From: Actinorugispora endophytica
Lineage (GTDB): Bacteria; Actinomycetota; Actinomycetes; Streptosporangiales; Streptosporangiaceae
DNA length: 64,000 nucleotides
Assembly (NCBI RefSeq): GCF_004363075.1
Contig: NZ_SNYN01000010.1
Location: forward strand, 34,791 to 98,790
Reading direction: 5' to 3'
A program made the position numbers and the translations under genes. This document shows positions 25,403-32,612 of this stretch, one piece after another (within the stretch, counting starts at the first letter, position 1; each line of letters starts with the position of its first letter). The notes under the pieces are model-generated. The model did not search any database, was not told where the DNA came from, and saw only the letters and a list, made by a program, of their open reading frames with translations.

Positions 25403-26758
25403 TCAGACGGCCGAGCCGGCCAGGCGCAGGGCGAAGTGGTCGAGCATGTGCGGCAACGGCCGGTCCGGGCCCATCCGGCCCGGTGCCACCAGCCGGAACT
25501 CGCGGCGCTCCAGCAGCGCCGCCAGCAGCGCGGTGGTCGTGAACAGCACCAGGTCCTCGCCCGCGCAGCGCGCCGGACCGCCGCTGAAGGGGACCACCGA
25601 CCAGTCCCCGGCGGTGTTCCCCTCCAGCCACGCCTCGGGCGCGAACCGGTCGGCGTGGGGCAGGTGGTCGGGGTCCCGGTGGAAGAACGCGCTGAAGACC
25701 ACGAATGCCGTGCCCGCCGGGGCGGTCGCGCCGTCCCACACGGTCTCGGCGGTGCTGTCGCGCAGGATCGCCAGAGTGGTGGGCCACAGCCGGACCGTCT
25801 CCATGACGGCGGCCCGCAGCCGGTCCAGCCCGGCCACTCCCCCGGGGTCGGACACGTCGTGCCCCGCGAGCTCGGCGCGGACCAGCGCGGCCTCCTCCGG
25901 GTGCGCCGCGATCAGCGCGAGCGCGCGGAAGGCCGTGATCACGGCGGCGTCGAAGGCGAACAGCCAGTGCGGCACCTGGCCCGCCGGATCGGTCCCGGCC
26001 GGAGCGGCCGTCCGGGCGATCTCGGCGGCCAGGCTGCCGGGCTCGGCCCGGTCCAGGTACTCGTTGACGCGCTCCTCGAACTCCGCCCGCGTCCGGTCCC
26101 TCCGGGGACGCAGGTACAGCCAGTTGGCGTCGGCGCGCAGGCGGCGCAGCAGGTCGGTGGTGTACCGGTCCTCGCGCGCGGAGTCGCCGAACACGATGCG
26201 CCGCACCGCGTTCCAGCAGGACGGGGCGAACCGGGGCCAGGTGAGCTCGCGGTCCGCGCCCAGCGCGTGGTCCAGGACCTCGACCTCCTCGCGGACGGCG
26301 GCGAGGAAGGAGGCCGCCAGGGCGTGCGCCCGCTTCCCCGTGCCCAGCGCCTCCTCGTTGAACCGCCGCCGCGCGGGGCGCGCGTCCCCCCGGGTGACGA
26401 GCAGCGCGTGCGGCTGGAAGTGCGCGAGCGCGCCCTCCTTCTCCCTGCTCGCCGGGGTGAACGGCTCCGGCGACCCCATCAGCACGCGGCGCACCTGGTC
26501 GGGGGTGAGCAGCAGGACGCCGCGCCTGCCGAGCACGTTGACCCGGACCGGTCCGGGTCCGTGCGCGGCGCGCATGCGGCGCAGGACCCGCCCCGCGCGC
26601 CCGTCGGTGTCCAGAGCGGTCGCCGCGGCCTCCCAGAAGGGTCTCCGCAGGACGGGGCCGCGGGCCAGGGTGGGGACCAGCATGGTCGCGACGACGCTCA
26701 GCTGCTCCGCCGCCGAGGCGCGCGGAAGCGAGGGCGGGGAATCCGCCGTTCCCTCCAT
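25403..26758 (-). CDS. Cytochrome P450
   Basis: A 451-residue soluble haem mono-oxygenase or peroxygenase. The haem loop is FSGGPARCAG with Cys398; the K-helix ExxR is Glu320-Arg323. The I-helix segment FAFDAAVITAFRAL (267-280) lacks the usual acidic-Thr pair that activates oxygen, so proton delivery may differ or the enzyme may use peroxide. No ferredoxin or reductase gene is adjacent. Substrate unknown. Lies 32 bases after the DUF3140 gene in a likely stress-induced operon, which suggests a role in lipid or membrane stress rather than natural-product synthesis. Confidence 0.88.
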   Translation of the reverse strand: MEGTADSPPSLPRASAAEQLSVVATMLVPTLARGPVLRRPFWEAAATALDTDGRAGRVLRRMRAAHGPGPVRVNVLGRRGVLLLTPDQVRRVLMGSPEPFTPASREKEGALAHFQPHALLVTRGDARPARRRFNEEALGTGKRAHALAASFLAAVREEVEVLDHALGADRELTWPRFAPSCWNAVRRIVFGDSAREDRYTTDLLRRLRADANWLYLRPRRDRTRAEFEERVNEYLDRAEPGSLAAEIARTAAPAGTDPAGQVPHWLFAFDAAVITAFRALALIAAHPEEAALVRAELAGHDVSDPGGVAGLDRLRAAVMETVRLWPTTLAILRDSTAETVWDGATAPAGTAFVVFSAFFHRDPDHLPHADRFAPEAWLEGNTAGDWSVVPFSGGPARCAGEDLVLFTTTALLAALLERREFRLVAPGRMGPDRPLPHMLDHFALRLAGSAV

Positions 26759-26790
26759 GGGGGTGTCCTCCTCGTCTCGGCCTCGGGCGG

Positions 26791-27171
26791 TCACTCGGGT
26801 TCGCCGACGCCCGGTTCGTCCCCCGGACGGGGCGAGTCGGGCTTGAGCGGGTCGTGTCCCAGCCCCATCAGGGCGTGCCGCCACTTCTCGTCGTCGGGCC
26901 GGGGGTGCGACAACAGGGCGGCCACCTCGTCCACCGCGTGCCGCATGGTCCGCACGTCGTCGTCGGTCAGGTCGGTGCGCCGCTTGTCCAGCACGTGCAG
27001 GACGTCCCGCCCGGTGGCGGTGATCCCCATCGCGGGGTCCGAGGTGAAGACCTCCGGTCCCGAGGCGTCGGTCAGCAGCCACGAGCGCAGTTCCGCGCCG
27101 CTCATGTTGACGGTCTCGTGGAACCGCGTCCACAGCTCCGCGTCCTCGCCCTCAAGACGGTCCTCGGCCAT
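26791..27171 (-). CDS. DUF3140 family protein
   Basis: A 126-residue soluble protein with the DUF3140 look: FHETVNMSGAELRSWLLTDASG, a helical middle, and DEKWRHALMGLGHDPLK near the end. The extreme C terminus is Pro/Gly/Asp-rich. Function unknown. First gene of an operon with the P450 and DUF2795 genes, 51 bases downstream of a strong SigB-like promoter; GGAAGGGAGG precedes the ATG. Confidence 0.75.
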   Translation of the reverse strand: MAEDRLEGEDAELWTRFHETVNMSGAELRSWLLTDASGPEVFTSDPAMGITATGRDVLHVLDKRRTDLTDDDVRTMRHAVDEVAALLSHPRPDDEKWRHALMGLGHDPLKPDSPRPGDEPGVGEPE

Positions 27172-27221
27172 GTCGGCCTCCCTTCCGTTCGTTCTCGCGG
27201 GGTGTCGGCCCTGTCGGCCCA

Positions 27222-27247
27222 GCTACCGAATCGCCTTCTCCGCAAAC
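27222..27247 (-). promoter_or_regulatory. SigB-like promoter of DUF3140-P450 operon
   Basis: GTTTGC-N14-GGTAGC on the minus strand. Back-to-back with the plus-strand copy at 27271-27296, separated by 23 bases. Confidence 0.65.
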
Positions 27248-27270
27248 CCCCGCACCGCCTCCCCCGCCGC

Positions 27271-27296
27271 GTTTGGACGGGGCCGGGGGTGGTAGC
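27271..27296 (+). promoter_or_regulatory. SigB-like promoter of membrane-protein gene
   Basis: GTTTGG-N14-GGTAGC, 52 bases before the GTG at 27348. Confidence 0.65.
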
Positions 27297-27347
27297 CGCA
27301 GAGGTGATCGCGGGCCGCCGCGCCCGCGCGGACCCGGGGAGCCGGTC

Positions 27348-27800
27348 GTGGGAGTGCTGAGAGCCGGAGCGCAGGGCGGCGCGGCGGGGGTCGCGGCGAC
27401 CCTGGCCATGAGCGCGGTCATGGTGGCGGGCAGGAGGTCGGGCAGGGTCGGGCGCCTTCCGCCGAAGCTGCTGACACGCCGGCTCCTGCCGGGCGGGGGT
27501 CCGCACACCCCGCGCTCGGGGGAGGACGCCGCGACCGTCGCGGCGCACCTGGGGTTCGGCGCCGGGGCCGGCGCGGTGTTCGGCGTCCTGACCGGTGGCC
27601 GGCGGCCGCGCGTGCTCACCGGGGTGGCGTACGGGCTCGGGGTGTGGCTGCTCGCCTACGAGGGGTGGGTTCCGGCCCTGACCGTCCAGCCGCCCGCGCA
27701 CCGGGACGCCCCCGGACGCGCCTGGACCATGGCGCTGGCGCACGTGGTCTACGGCTCCGCCCTTGCCTCGGGGCTGCGCCGGATGCGCGGGGGCGCGTGA
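27348..27800 (+). CDS. Small integral membrane protein, stress-linked
   Basis: A 150-residue protein with about four hydrophobic segments: GGAAGVAATLAMSAVMVAG, HLGFGAGAGAVFGVLTG, LTGVAYGLGVWLLAY and MALAHVVYGSALASG. Resembles the DUF6789/DUF1440-type membrane proteins of actinomycetes. The start is GTG with GGGGAGC upstream. Function unknown. Preceded by a SigB-like promoter and followed by the copper-protein gene, which has its own motif. Confidence 0.6.
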   Translation: MGVLRAGAQGGAAGVAATLAMSAVMVAGRRSGRVGRLPPKLLTRRLLPGGGPHTPRSGEDAATVAAHLGFGAGAGAVFGVLTGGRRPRVLTGVAYGLGVWLLAYEGWVPALTVQPPAHRDAPGRAWTMALAHVVYGSALASGLRRMRGGA

Positions 27801-27801
27801 T

Positions 27802-27826
27802 GTTTACCCGTGCGGGGCGGGGTTAG
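27802..27826 (+). promoter_or_regulatory. SigB-like motif upstream of copper-protein gene
   Basis: GTTTAC-N13-GGTTAG, a slightly degenerate copy, one base shorter in spacing. It begins directly after the stop of the membrane-protein gene and lies 63 bases before the next ATG. Confidence 0.45.
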
Positions 27827-27889
27827 GCGCACGGAGGAGTACCGGAGGAACGAGAGACCGGGAAGCAGTGCCACCGACAGGAGGACGCG

Positions 27890-28294
27890 ATGGTCACCCA
27901 GACGGAGGAGTTCCTGCGCCTTCACCCGCGCGAGAGCGGGACCGACGCCGAACTGCTCAGGAGCTGCATCGAACGGCTGGCCACGTGCGTGCAGGCGTGC
28001 ACCGCCTGCGCCGACGCCTGCCTCGGCGAGAGCGACGTGGCCGGGCTCGTCTCCTGCCTGCGCACCGACCTGGACTGCGCGGACGTGTGCCGCGCCGCCG
28101 AGCAGGTGCTGACCCGGCGCACCGAGCCCCGCCCGGACCTGGAGCGGTCGCTGCTCCAGACGTGCGTGGTGGCCTGCTCCCAGTGCGCGCTGGAGTGCGA
28201 GCGTCACGCCGAGGCCCACGAGCACTGCCGCCTGTGCGCGGACACGTGCCGCCTGTGCGAGGAGGCGTGCCGCCGGCTGCTGGCGGCGCTGTGA
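27890..28294 (+). CDS. Four-helix-bundle copper-binding protein (Csp/DUF326 type)
   Basis: A 134-residue protein with 17 cysteines at helical spacing: 26, 33, 37, 40, 44, 56, 63, 67, 92, 96, 99, 103, 113, 116, 120, 123 and 127. This is the pattern of copper storage proteins (Csp3-like), where Cys line the core of a four-helix bundle and hold many Cu(I). No signal peptide, so cytosolic. Expected to buffer copper during stress. ACCGACAGGAGGACGCG precedes the ATG. Probably co-transcribed with the ChaB-like gene 31 bases downstream. Confidence 0.88.
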   Translation: MVTQTEEFLRLHPRESGTDAELLRSCIERLATCVQACTACADACLGESDVAGLVSCLRTDLDCADVCRAAEQVLTRRTEPRPDLERSLLQTCVVACSQCALECERHAEAHEHCRLCADTCRLCEEACRRLLAAL

Positions 28295-28325
28295 CGAGAA
28301 GACCCCGACCAGAGGAGGACCGGCG

Positions 28326-28745
28326 ATGCCCGCCGAGGACGAGATGCCCGGCACGCTGCGACGCTCCCCGAGCAAGGCGCGGCGCACCTGGGCCGAGGCC
28401 CACGACTCCGCCGTCGAGACCTACGGCGAGGGCGAGCGGGCGCACCGCGTCGCCTACGCCGCGCTCAAGCACGCCTTCGAGAAGGTCGGCGACCACTGGG
28501 AGCCCAAGGAGGGCAAGGGGCCCTCGGACGCCCAGGCTTCCCGTTCGGGAGCCGGACGGGGGGAGGACCGCCCCACCGCCGAGGGAGTGGACGCCAACGC
28601 CTCCAAGGAGCACCTGTACGCGAAGGCCCGCGAGCTGGACGTTCCCGGCCGGTCGGGCATGACCAAGGACGAGCTGGTCGACGCGCTGCGCAAGGAGAAC
28701 CGCTCCCGGACCAGGAAGGCGCGGGAGCGGGAGAAGAAGGGATAG
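28326..28745 (+). CDS. ChaB-like protein with Rho-N/SAP-like C-terminal domain
   Basis: A 139-residue hydrophilic protein. The N-terminal half matches ChaB (LRRSPSKARRTWAEAHDSAVETYGEGERAHRVAYAALKHAFEK). The C-terminal part (SKEHLYAKARELDVPGRSGMTKDELVDAL) is a Rho N-terminal or SAP-like helix pair that usually binds nucleic acid, and ends in a lysine/arginine-rich tail. Similar ChaB-Rho_N proteins are seen in actinobacterial stress loci. Likely DNA- or RNA-binding. AGAGGAGGACCGGCG precedes the ATG. Convergent with the GT9 gene, 18 bases apart. Confidence 0.82.
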   Translation: MPAEDEMPGTLRRSPSKARRTWAEAHDSAVETYGEGERAHRVAYAALKHAFEKVGDHWEPKEGKGPSDAQASRSGAGRGEDRPTAEGVDANASKEHLYAKARELDVPGRSGMTKDELVDALRKENRSRTRKAREREKKG

Positions 28746-28763
28746 GCCCGCCGCCCCGGTCGC

Positions 28764-29804
28764 TCACCAGCGGATCAGTTCGCCCGGGGCCCGGACGGGC
28801 ACGCTTGGGCGGCCCTCCAGCAGGTCGTCGCAGGCGGCGAGGGTGTCGCGCACCGTGATCGAGGCCAGGCCGGGGTCGAGCCGGTCCGCGTGCGGGTCCC
28901 CGGTGGTCCCCGCCCACAGGCACAGGTGCCGCTCGATGTCGATCAGGGGCCCCCACACAGCGGGCGACGACGGGCCGAACAGCAGGACCGACGGCGTTCC
29001 GTAGGCGGTCGCGAGGTGGGCGACCCCGGTGTCGCCGCACACCAGCAGGCGCGCGCCGGCCACGAGTTCGGCGAGCCTGTGCGGCGTCGTCCCTCCGGCC
29101 AGGACCGACCGCGGTTCCAGGCCCGCCACCCGTGCCACGCGCTCGGCGAGGCGGCGCTCGTTCGCCGAGCCGGTGACCACGACGCGCAGCCCCCGCCCGC
29201 GCAGCCCCCGCGCGACCTCGGCGAACCGCAGCTCCGGCCAGCGGCGCGAGCCCGAGGACGCCCCGGGGTGCACGACGGCGGTCCCGGACGGGACCGCGCT
29301 GGTGTCGGGGGCGGGCCACCGCAGGTCGCCGGGGCGGGTCGGGATGCCGAAGCGCTCCAGGAGGCCGCACCAGACGTTCACGTCGTGGAGGCCGCCGGGC
29401 CAGCGCGGCCGGCCCGGCCCGGCGTAGGTGTGGTGCCGGTACGACCAGAGCCGCCCCGGGTCGAGCCCGGCCAGGGCCCCCACGCTCAGCGGACCGCGGC
29501 CGTGCAGGTTCACGGCGATCTCCGGGGGTCGCCGCTTCCCCCACGGCAGGGAGTCGGGGCCCTCCACCACGAGGGTCTCCCAGTCCAGCCCGGCCAGCAC
29601 CAGCAGGTCCCGGTAGGACTCGGGGCCCGCCAGGACCCGGCGGTACCGGGGGAAGGCGCGTTCCAGGGCGCGCAGCGCCGGGACCCCGGTCGCGAAGTCG
29701 CCGAGGCCCAGGGCGCGCAGCGCCACCAGGACGGGTCTGCGCTGACTGGGGACGACCCGCCCGGATCCGGTGGACTCCCGTTGGACGCCGCGTTGTTCTG
29801 CCAT
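28764..29804 (-). CDS. Glycosyltransferase family 9 (heptosyltransferase-like)
   Basis: A 346-residue GT-B enzyme: LRALGLGDFATGVPALRALERAFP at the N terminus, GLLERFGIPTRPG, VVHPGASSGSRRWP (heptosyltransferase motif) and VCGDTGVAHLATAYGTPSVLLFGP. In Gram-positive bacteria GT9 proteins act on unknown polysaccharides or glycoconjugates. No Shine-Dalgarno precedes the ATG; instead a SigB-like motif ends nine bases upstream, so the message may be leaderless. Cytoplasmic. Donor sugar unknown. Confidence 0.88.
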   Translation of the reverse strand: MAEQRGVQRESTGSGRVVPSQRRPVLVALRALGLGDFATGVPALRALERAFPRYRRVLAGPESYRDLLVLAGLDWETLVVEGPDSLPWGKRRPPEIAVNLHGRGPLSVGALAGLDPGRLWSYRHHTYAGPGRPRWPGGLHDVNVWCGLLERFGIPTRPGDLRWPAPDTSAVPSGTAVVHPGASSGSRRWPELRFAEVARGLRGRGLRVVVTGSANERRLAERVARVAGLEPRSVLAGGTTPHRLAELVAGARLLVCGDTGVAHLATAYGTPSVLLFGPSSPAVWGPLIDIERHLCLWAGTTGDPHADRLDPGLASITVRDTLAACDDLLEGRPSVPVRAPGELIRW

Positions 29805-29812
29805 GGCGCACG

Positions 29813-29838
29813 GCTACCGAAACGGCCGGGTCTCAAAC
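29813..29838 (-). promoter_or_regulatory. SigB-like promoter of GT9 gene, leaderless arrangement
   Basis: GTTTGA-N14-GGTAGC on the minus strand with the -10-like box nine bases before the ATG. Transcription would start within a few bases of the start codon. Confidence 0.65.
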
Positions 29839-29844
29839 CCCGCG

Positions 29845-29883
29845 CCCAGCGGGGCGGCCGCCCTCGGCGGCCGCCCCGCTGGG
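29845..29883 (-). terminator. Terminator hairpin after CBS gene
   Basis: CCCAGCGGGGCGGCCGCC and its exact complement with a three-base loop, just past the CBS-domain gene stop and directly before the GT9 promoter. Confidence 0.72.
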
Positions 29884-29896
29884 CCGCTCCGCCCCG

Positions 29897-30316
29897 CTAC
29901 TCGTTGGGGCGGGCCGCGCTGATGTCGGCCAGCGCCGACCTCGGATCCCGCTCGATCGCCAGGTCGCCGATCGAGACGACCCCCACGATCGTGTCCCCCT
30001 CCACGACCGGCAGTCGGCGCACGGACTTCTCACGCATGATCCGCGCGGCCTCGGTGATGTCGGCGTCGGGTGACACGGAGACGACCCGGGAGCTGCTGAC
30101 GGAGTCCACACGCTCGACGTCCGGCGCGCCGCCCTGCGCCACGCACCGCACCACGATGTCCCTGTCGGTGAGGATGCCCACGGGCTTGTCGTTCTCGGCC
30201 ACGATGACGTCGCCGACGTCGGAGTCGCGCATCAGCGCCGCCGCGTCACGCAGTGTCGCCGTGGGCGGGATCGTGCGCGGCCGGGCGGTCATCACGTCAC
30301 GGATCTTCTGGGCCAC
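29897..30316 (-). CDS. CBS-domain pair protein
   Basis: A 139-residue stand-alone CBS protein with two CBS motifs: VMTARPRTIPPTATLRDAAALMRDSDVGDVIVAENDKPVGILTDRDI and the second ending VRRLPVVEGDTIVGVVSIGDL. CBS pairs bind adenine nucleotides (AMP, ATP, NAD) and act as energy-status sensors. The GTG start has GAAAGGAGCGG upstream. A SigB-like promoter lies 40 bases upstream. Cytosolic; partner unknown. Confidence 0.9.
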   Translation of the reverse strand: MAQKIRDVMTARPRTIPPTATLRDAAALMRDSDVGDVIVAENDKPVGILTDRDIVVRCVAQGGAPDVERVDSVSSSRVVSVSPDADITEAARIMREKSVRRLPVVEGDTIVGVVSIGDLAIERDPRSALADISAARPNE

Positions 30317-30355
30317 GGTTCCGCTCCTTTCCTTCCGTTCGGTTCCACCGGATCG

Positions 30356-30381
30356 GCTACCGGTCGGAGGGCACTTGAAAC
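30356..30381 (-). promoter_or_regulatory. SigB-like promoter of CBS gene
   Basis: GTTTCA-N14-GGTAGC on the minus strand, 40 bases before the GTG start. Confidence 0.65.
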
Positions 30382-30442
30382 ACCCTGGCCAGGGGGAATC
30401 GGGGGCTTGCGGGAACGCGCCGAAACAGGGTGCGGACGAACG

Positions 30443-30468
30443 GGGTGAAACCGCGCTCCCCGGATAGC
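30443..30468 (+). promoter_or_regulatory. Variant SigB-like motif before FUSC-like gene
   Basis: GGGTGA-N14-GATAGC, matching the consensus at nine of twelve positions with the same spacing; 29 bases before the ATG. Confidence 0.4.
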
Positions 30469-30496
30469 AGTTCCGCGCGGAGCGAGGGAGGGACGT

Positions 30497-31573
30497 ATGA
30501 GAGTGCGCGGATTCCGGAGGCCCGGCCGCGACGGGTTGATGTCGCCGGAGGACCGCAGCCGTCGGGTGGAGCGGATCGACGTGGTGGTCAAGACCGTCGT
30601 CGCCGCGGTCGCCGCCTGGTGGCTGGCGCTGCTGCTTCCCGGGGGGACCACCCCCTACTTCGCGCCGATGGGCGCGCTCGTCACCGTGTACCCCACCGCC
30701 GCGCGCTCGGTGCGCGAGGGGCTGCGGTACGCGGCGGGCTTCCTGCTGGGGGCGGCGATCGCCGTCCCGGCCGGTGTCGTGCTGGGTGTCAACGCCCTGA
30801 GCATCGCGCTCACACTGCTGGTCGCGCTCGTGGTGGGGCACTGGCAGCGGCTCGGCGACCAGGGCTTCCAGGTCGCCGTCACCGCCCTGTTCGTCCTGCT
30901 GTTCGGCGGCGACCACGCCTGGGACTACACGCTGCCGCGCCTGGCCCACCTGGGCATCGGCATCACGGTCGGGCTGATGGTCAACGTGGTGGTGCTGCCG
31001 CCGCTGTACGTGAGGCCCGCGGACCAGAACCTGACCTGGTTCGGCTCGTCGATCGCGGCGGTCCTCGACGAGCTGGCGCTGATCACCGCCGACCCCGAGC
31101 GCGGATGGTCGCGGTGGAAGGAACTGGACGACGAGCTCGGCCGCAGCGGACGCGACGCGCGGTCGGCCTTCGACCGCGCCTACGAGAGCGTGCGGTGGAA
31201 CCTGCGGGCGCTGTCCCCGAAGCGTCCGCCGCTGCCCGAATCAGCCGACATCAACACGCTGGAGCAGGTCGCGGCGCTGACCCGCGGCATCGGGTACCTG
31301 CTGCGCGAGACGCTCGACAGCGAGGAGCGGACCGAGTTCGACGCCGGGTTCACCGAGCGGTTCACCGAGGTCATGGAACGGATCGGCGCGGCGGTGCGGC
31401 GGTTCGGCGAGGCGTCCCCCTCCGGAGGACGGATCGACACCGGGGAGGCCTGGGCCGGGCAGCGCGCCCTCGACCGCTACGTCGCCGGTCGGCACCGCGC
31501 GGCCGAGGTCGACGACACGCAACACCAGCTCGCCTGGCGCACCCACCGCGTCCTGCGCGAACTCCCCCGATGA
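30497..31573 (+). CDS. FUSC-like/aromatic acid exporter family membrane protein
   Basis: A 358-residue protein. The N-terminal ~180 residues carry about five to six TM helices (VVVKTVVAAVAAWWLALLL, YFAPMGALVTVYPTAARSV, YAAGFLLGAAIAVPAGVVLG and others), typical of the FUSC/ArAE half-module. The C-terminal half is a soluble helical domain. Family members export aromatic acids or similar amphiphiles. GGGAGGGACGT precedes the ATG. Followed by the Rieske-domain gene on the same strand, which has its own motif. Confidence 0.8.
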   Translation: MRVRGFRRPGRDGLMSPEDRSRRVERIDVVVKTVVAAVAAWWLALLLPGGTTPYFAPMGALVTVYPTAARSVREGLRYAAGFLLGAAIAVPAGVVLGVNALSIALTLLVALVVGHWQRLGDQGFQVAVTALFVLLFGGDHAWDYTLPRLAHLGIGITVGLMVNVVVLPPLYVRPADQNLTWFGSSIAAVLDELALITADPERGWSRWKELDDELGRSGRDARSAFDRAYESVRWNLRALSPKRPPLPESADINTLEQVAALTRGIGYLLRETLDSEERTEFDAGFTERFTEVMERIGAAVRRFGEASPSGGRIDTGEAWAGQRALDRYVAGRHRAAEVDDTQHQLAWRTHRVLRELPR

Positions 31574-31583
31574 GCACGGCGCG

Positions 31584-31609
31584 GTTCGGCGCGCGGCTTC
31601 CCGGGTAGC
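31584..31609 (+). promoter_or_regulatory. SigB-like promoter of Rieske gene, leaderless arrangement
   Basis: GTTCGG-N14-GGTAGC with the -10-like box ten bases before the ATG at 31619. No ribosome site lies between, so the transcript would be leaderless, as at the GT9 gene. Confidence 0.6.
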
Positions 31610-31618
31610 CGCGCGCGC

Positions 31619-32473
31619 ATGAGAATCGGTGAACGCATCCGTCGGATCGAAGAGGCCGAGAAGCTGGACCAGGCGGTGGCCGTCGTCAAGCGGATGGTGG
31701 ACCGCGTCCCCGAGGGGCGGCTGCGCGACGTGCTGCACGGCGTCCAGCTCGGCCATCCGGCGCATCCGCTGCTCGTCCAGGTCCCGATCGGCGTCTGGAC
31801 GTCGGCGCTGCTGCTCGACCTCATGCCCGGCGCCCGGCGCCCGGCCCGCGTTCTGGTGAACGTCGGGCTCCTGGCGGCCGTACCGGCCGCGCTGGCCGGT
31901 GCCGTGGACTGGTCGCGCATGCGCAGGCGGCACCAGCGGGTGGGCATCGTGCACGCGGCGGCCAACGACGTCGGCATCCTGCTGTTCGGCGCCTCCTCGC
32001 TGGCGCGGGCGCGGGGACGGGACGGCCTGGGCAGGGCGCTGGCCATGGCGGGGATGGGCGCGGTGGGGCTGGGCGGCATGCTCGGCGCGCACATCGCCTA
32101 CTACCGGACCGGCGGCGCGAACCACGCCGACCACCTGGTCGACCTGCTGCCGTCCGGATGGCACGGGATCGGCCGGATCACCGACTTCCCCGACGGGAAG
32201 GCCGCGCGCGCCGACCTCGGCGACGTCCCGCTCGCGGTGGTGCGCCGCGACCGGGACGTGCACGTGCTGGTCGGCACCTGCGCCCACATGGGCGGCCCGC
32301 TCTTCGAGGGCGAGGTCGACGGCGACTGCCTGCGCTGCCCCTGGCACGGCAGCGCCTTCAGGACGGCCGACGGCGTGGTGGCGCACGGACCGGCCACCGC
32401 GGCGCAGCAGGCGCTGGAGGTGTCCGTACACGACGGCGCGGTGAGCGTCCGCCGCCCGCCGCGCCTGGGGTAG
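31619..32473 (+). CDS. DUF2231-Rieske [2Fe-2S] membrane protein
   Basis: A 284-residue protein. Residues about 45-165 are a DUF2231 membrane region with four TM helices (HPLLVQVPIGVWTSALLLDL and following). Residues about 185-275 are a Rieske domain with ligands Cys221/His223 (CAHMGGPL) and Cys240/His243 (CPWHGS). Such fusions are probably membrane-bound electron carriers, with the iron-sulfur domain on the cytoplasmic side; no partner oxygenase is adjacent. The ATG lacks a ribosome site and follows a SigB-like promoter very closely. Confidence 0.88.
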   Translation: MRIGERIRRIEEAEKLDQAVAVVKRMVDRVPEGRLRDVLHGVQLGHPAHPLLVQVPIGVWTSALLLDLMPGARRPARVLVNVGLLAAVPAALAGAVDWSRMRRRHQRVGIVHAAANDVGILLFGASSLARARGRDGLGRALAMAGMGAVGLGGMLGAHIAYYRTGGANHADHLVDLLPSGWHGIGRITDFPDGKAARADLGDVPLAVVRRDRDVHVLVGTCAHMGGPLFEGEVDGDCLRCPWHGSAFRTADGVVAHGPATAAQQALEVSVHDGAVSVRRPPRLG

Positions 32474-32507
32474 GGGCTCGGGCGCCCGCGGACAGGGACC
32501 TGCTCGA

Positions 32508-32575
32508 TGACCTTGACGCCAGCGTTCCACTTCGTCCGTTTTGTAGAACGCAAACGTCAGGATCGTCAACGGAAC
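32508..32575. repeat. Imperfect hairpin, GACG-CTGACG family
   Basis: Left arm contains CCTTGACGCCAGCGTTC and right arm GAACGCAAACGTCAGG, with several mismatches. Ends in CAACGGAACCCTCG, the tail also seen at 3295 and, in part, at 54456. Lies between the convergent Rieske and deaminase genes. Confidence 0.55.
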
Positions 32576-32612
32576 CCTCGTGGCATGCCCGCCCGAAGCA
32601 CCGGTACGCGGA

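Noticed and set aside
25403-26758. P450 as part of a natural-product gene cluster
   Set aside because: Neighbours are DUF proteins with stress-type promoters; no polyketide, peptide or terpene synthesis gene is in the window.
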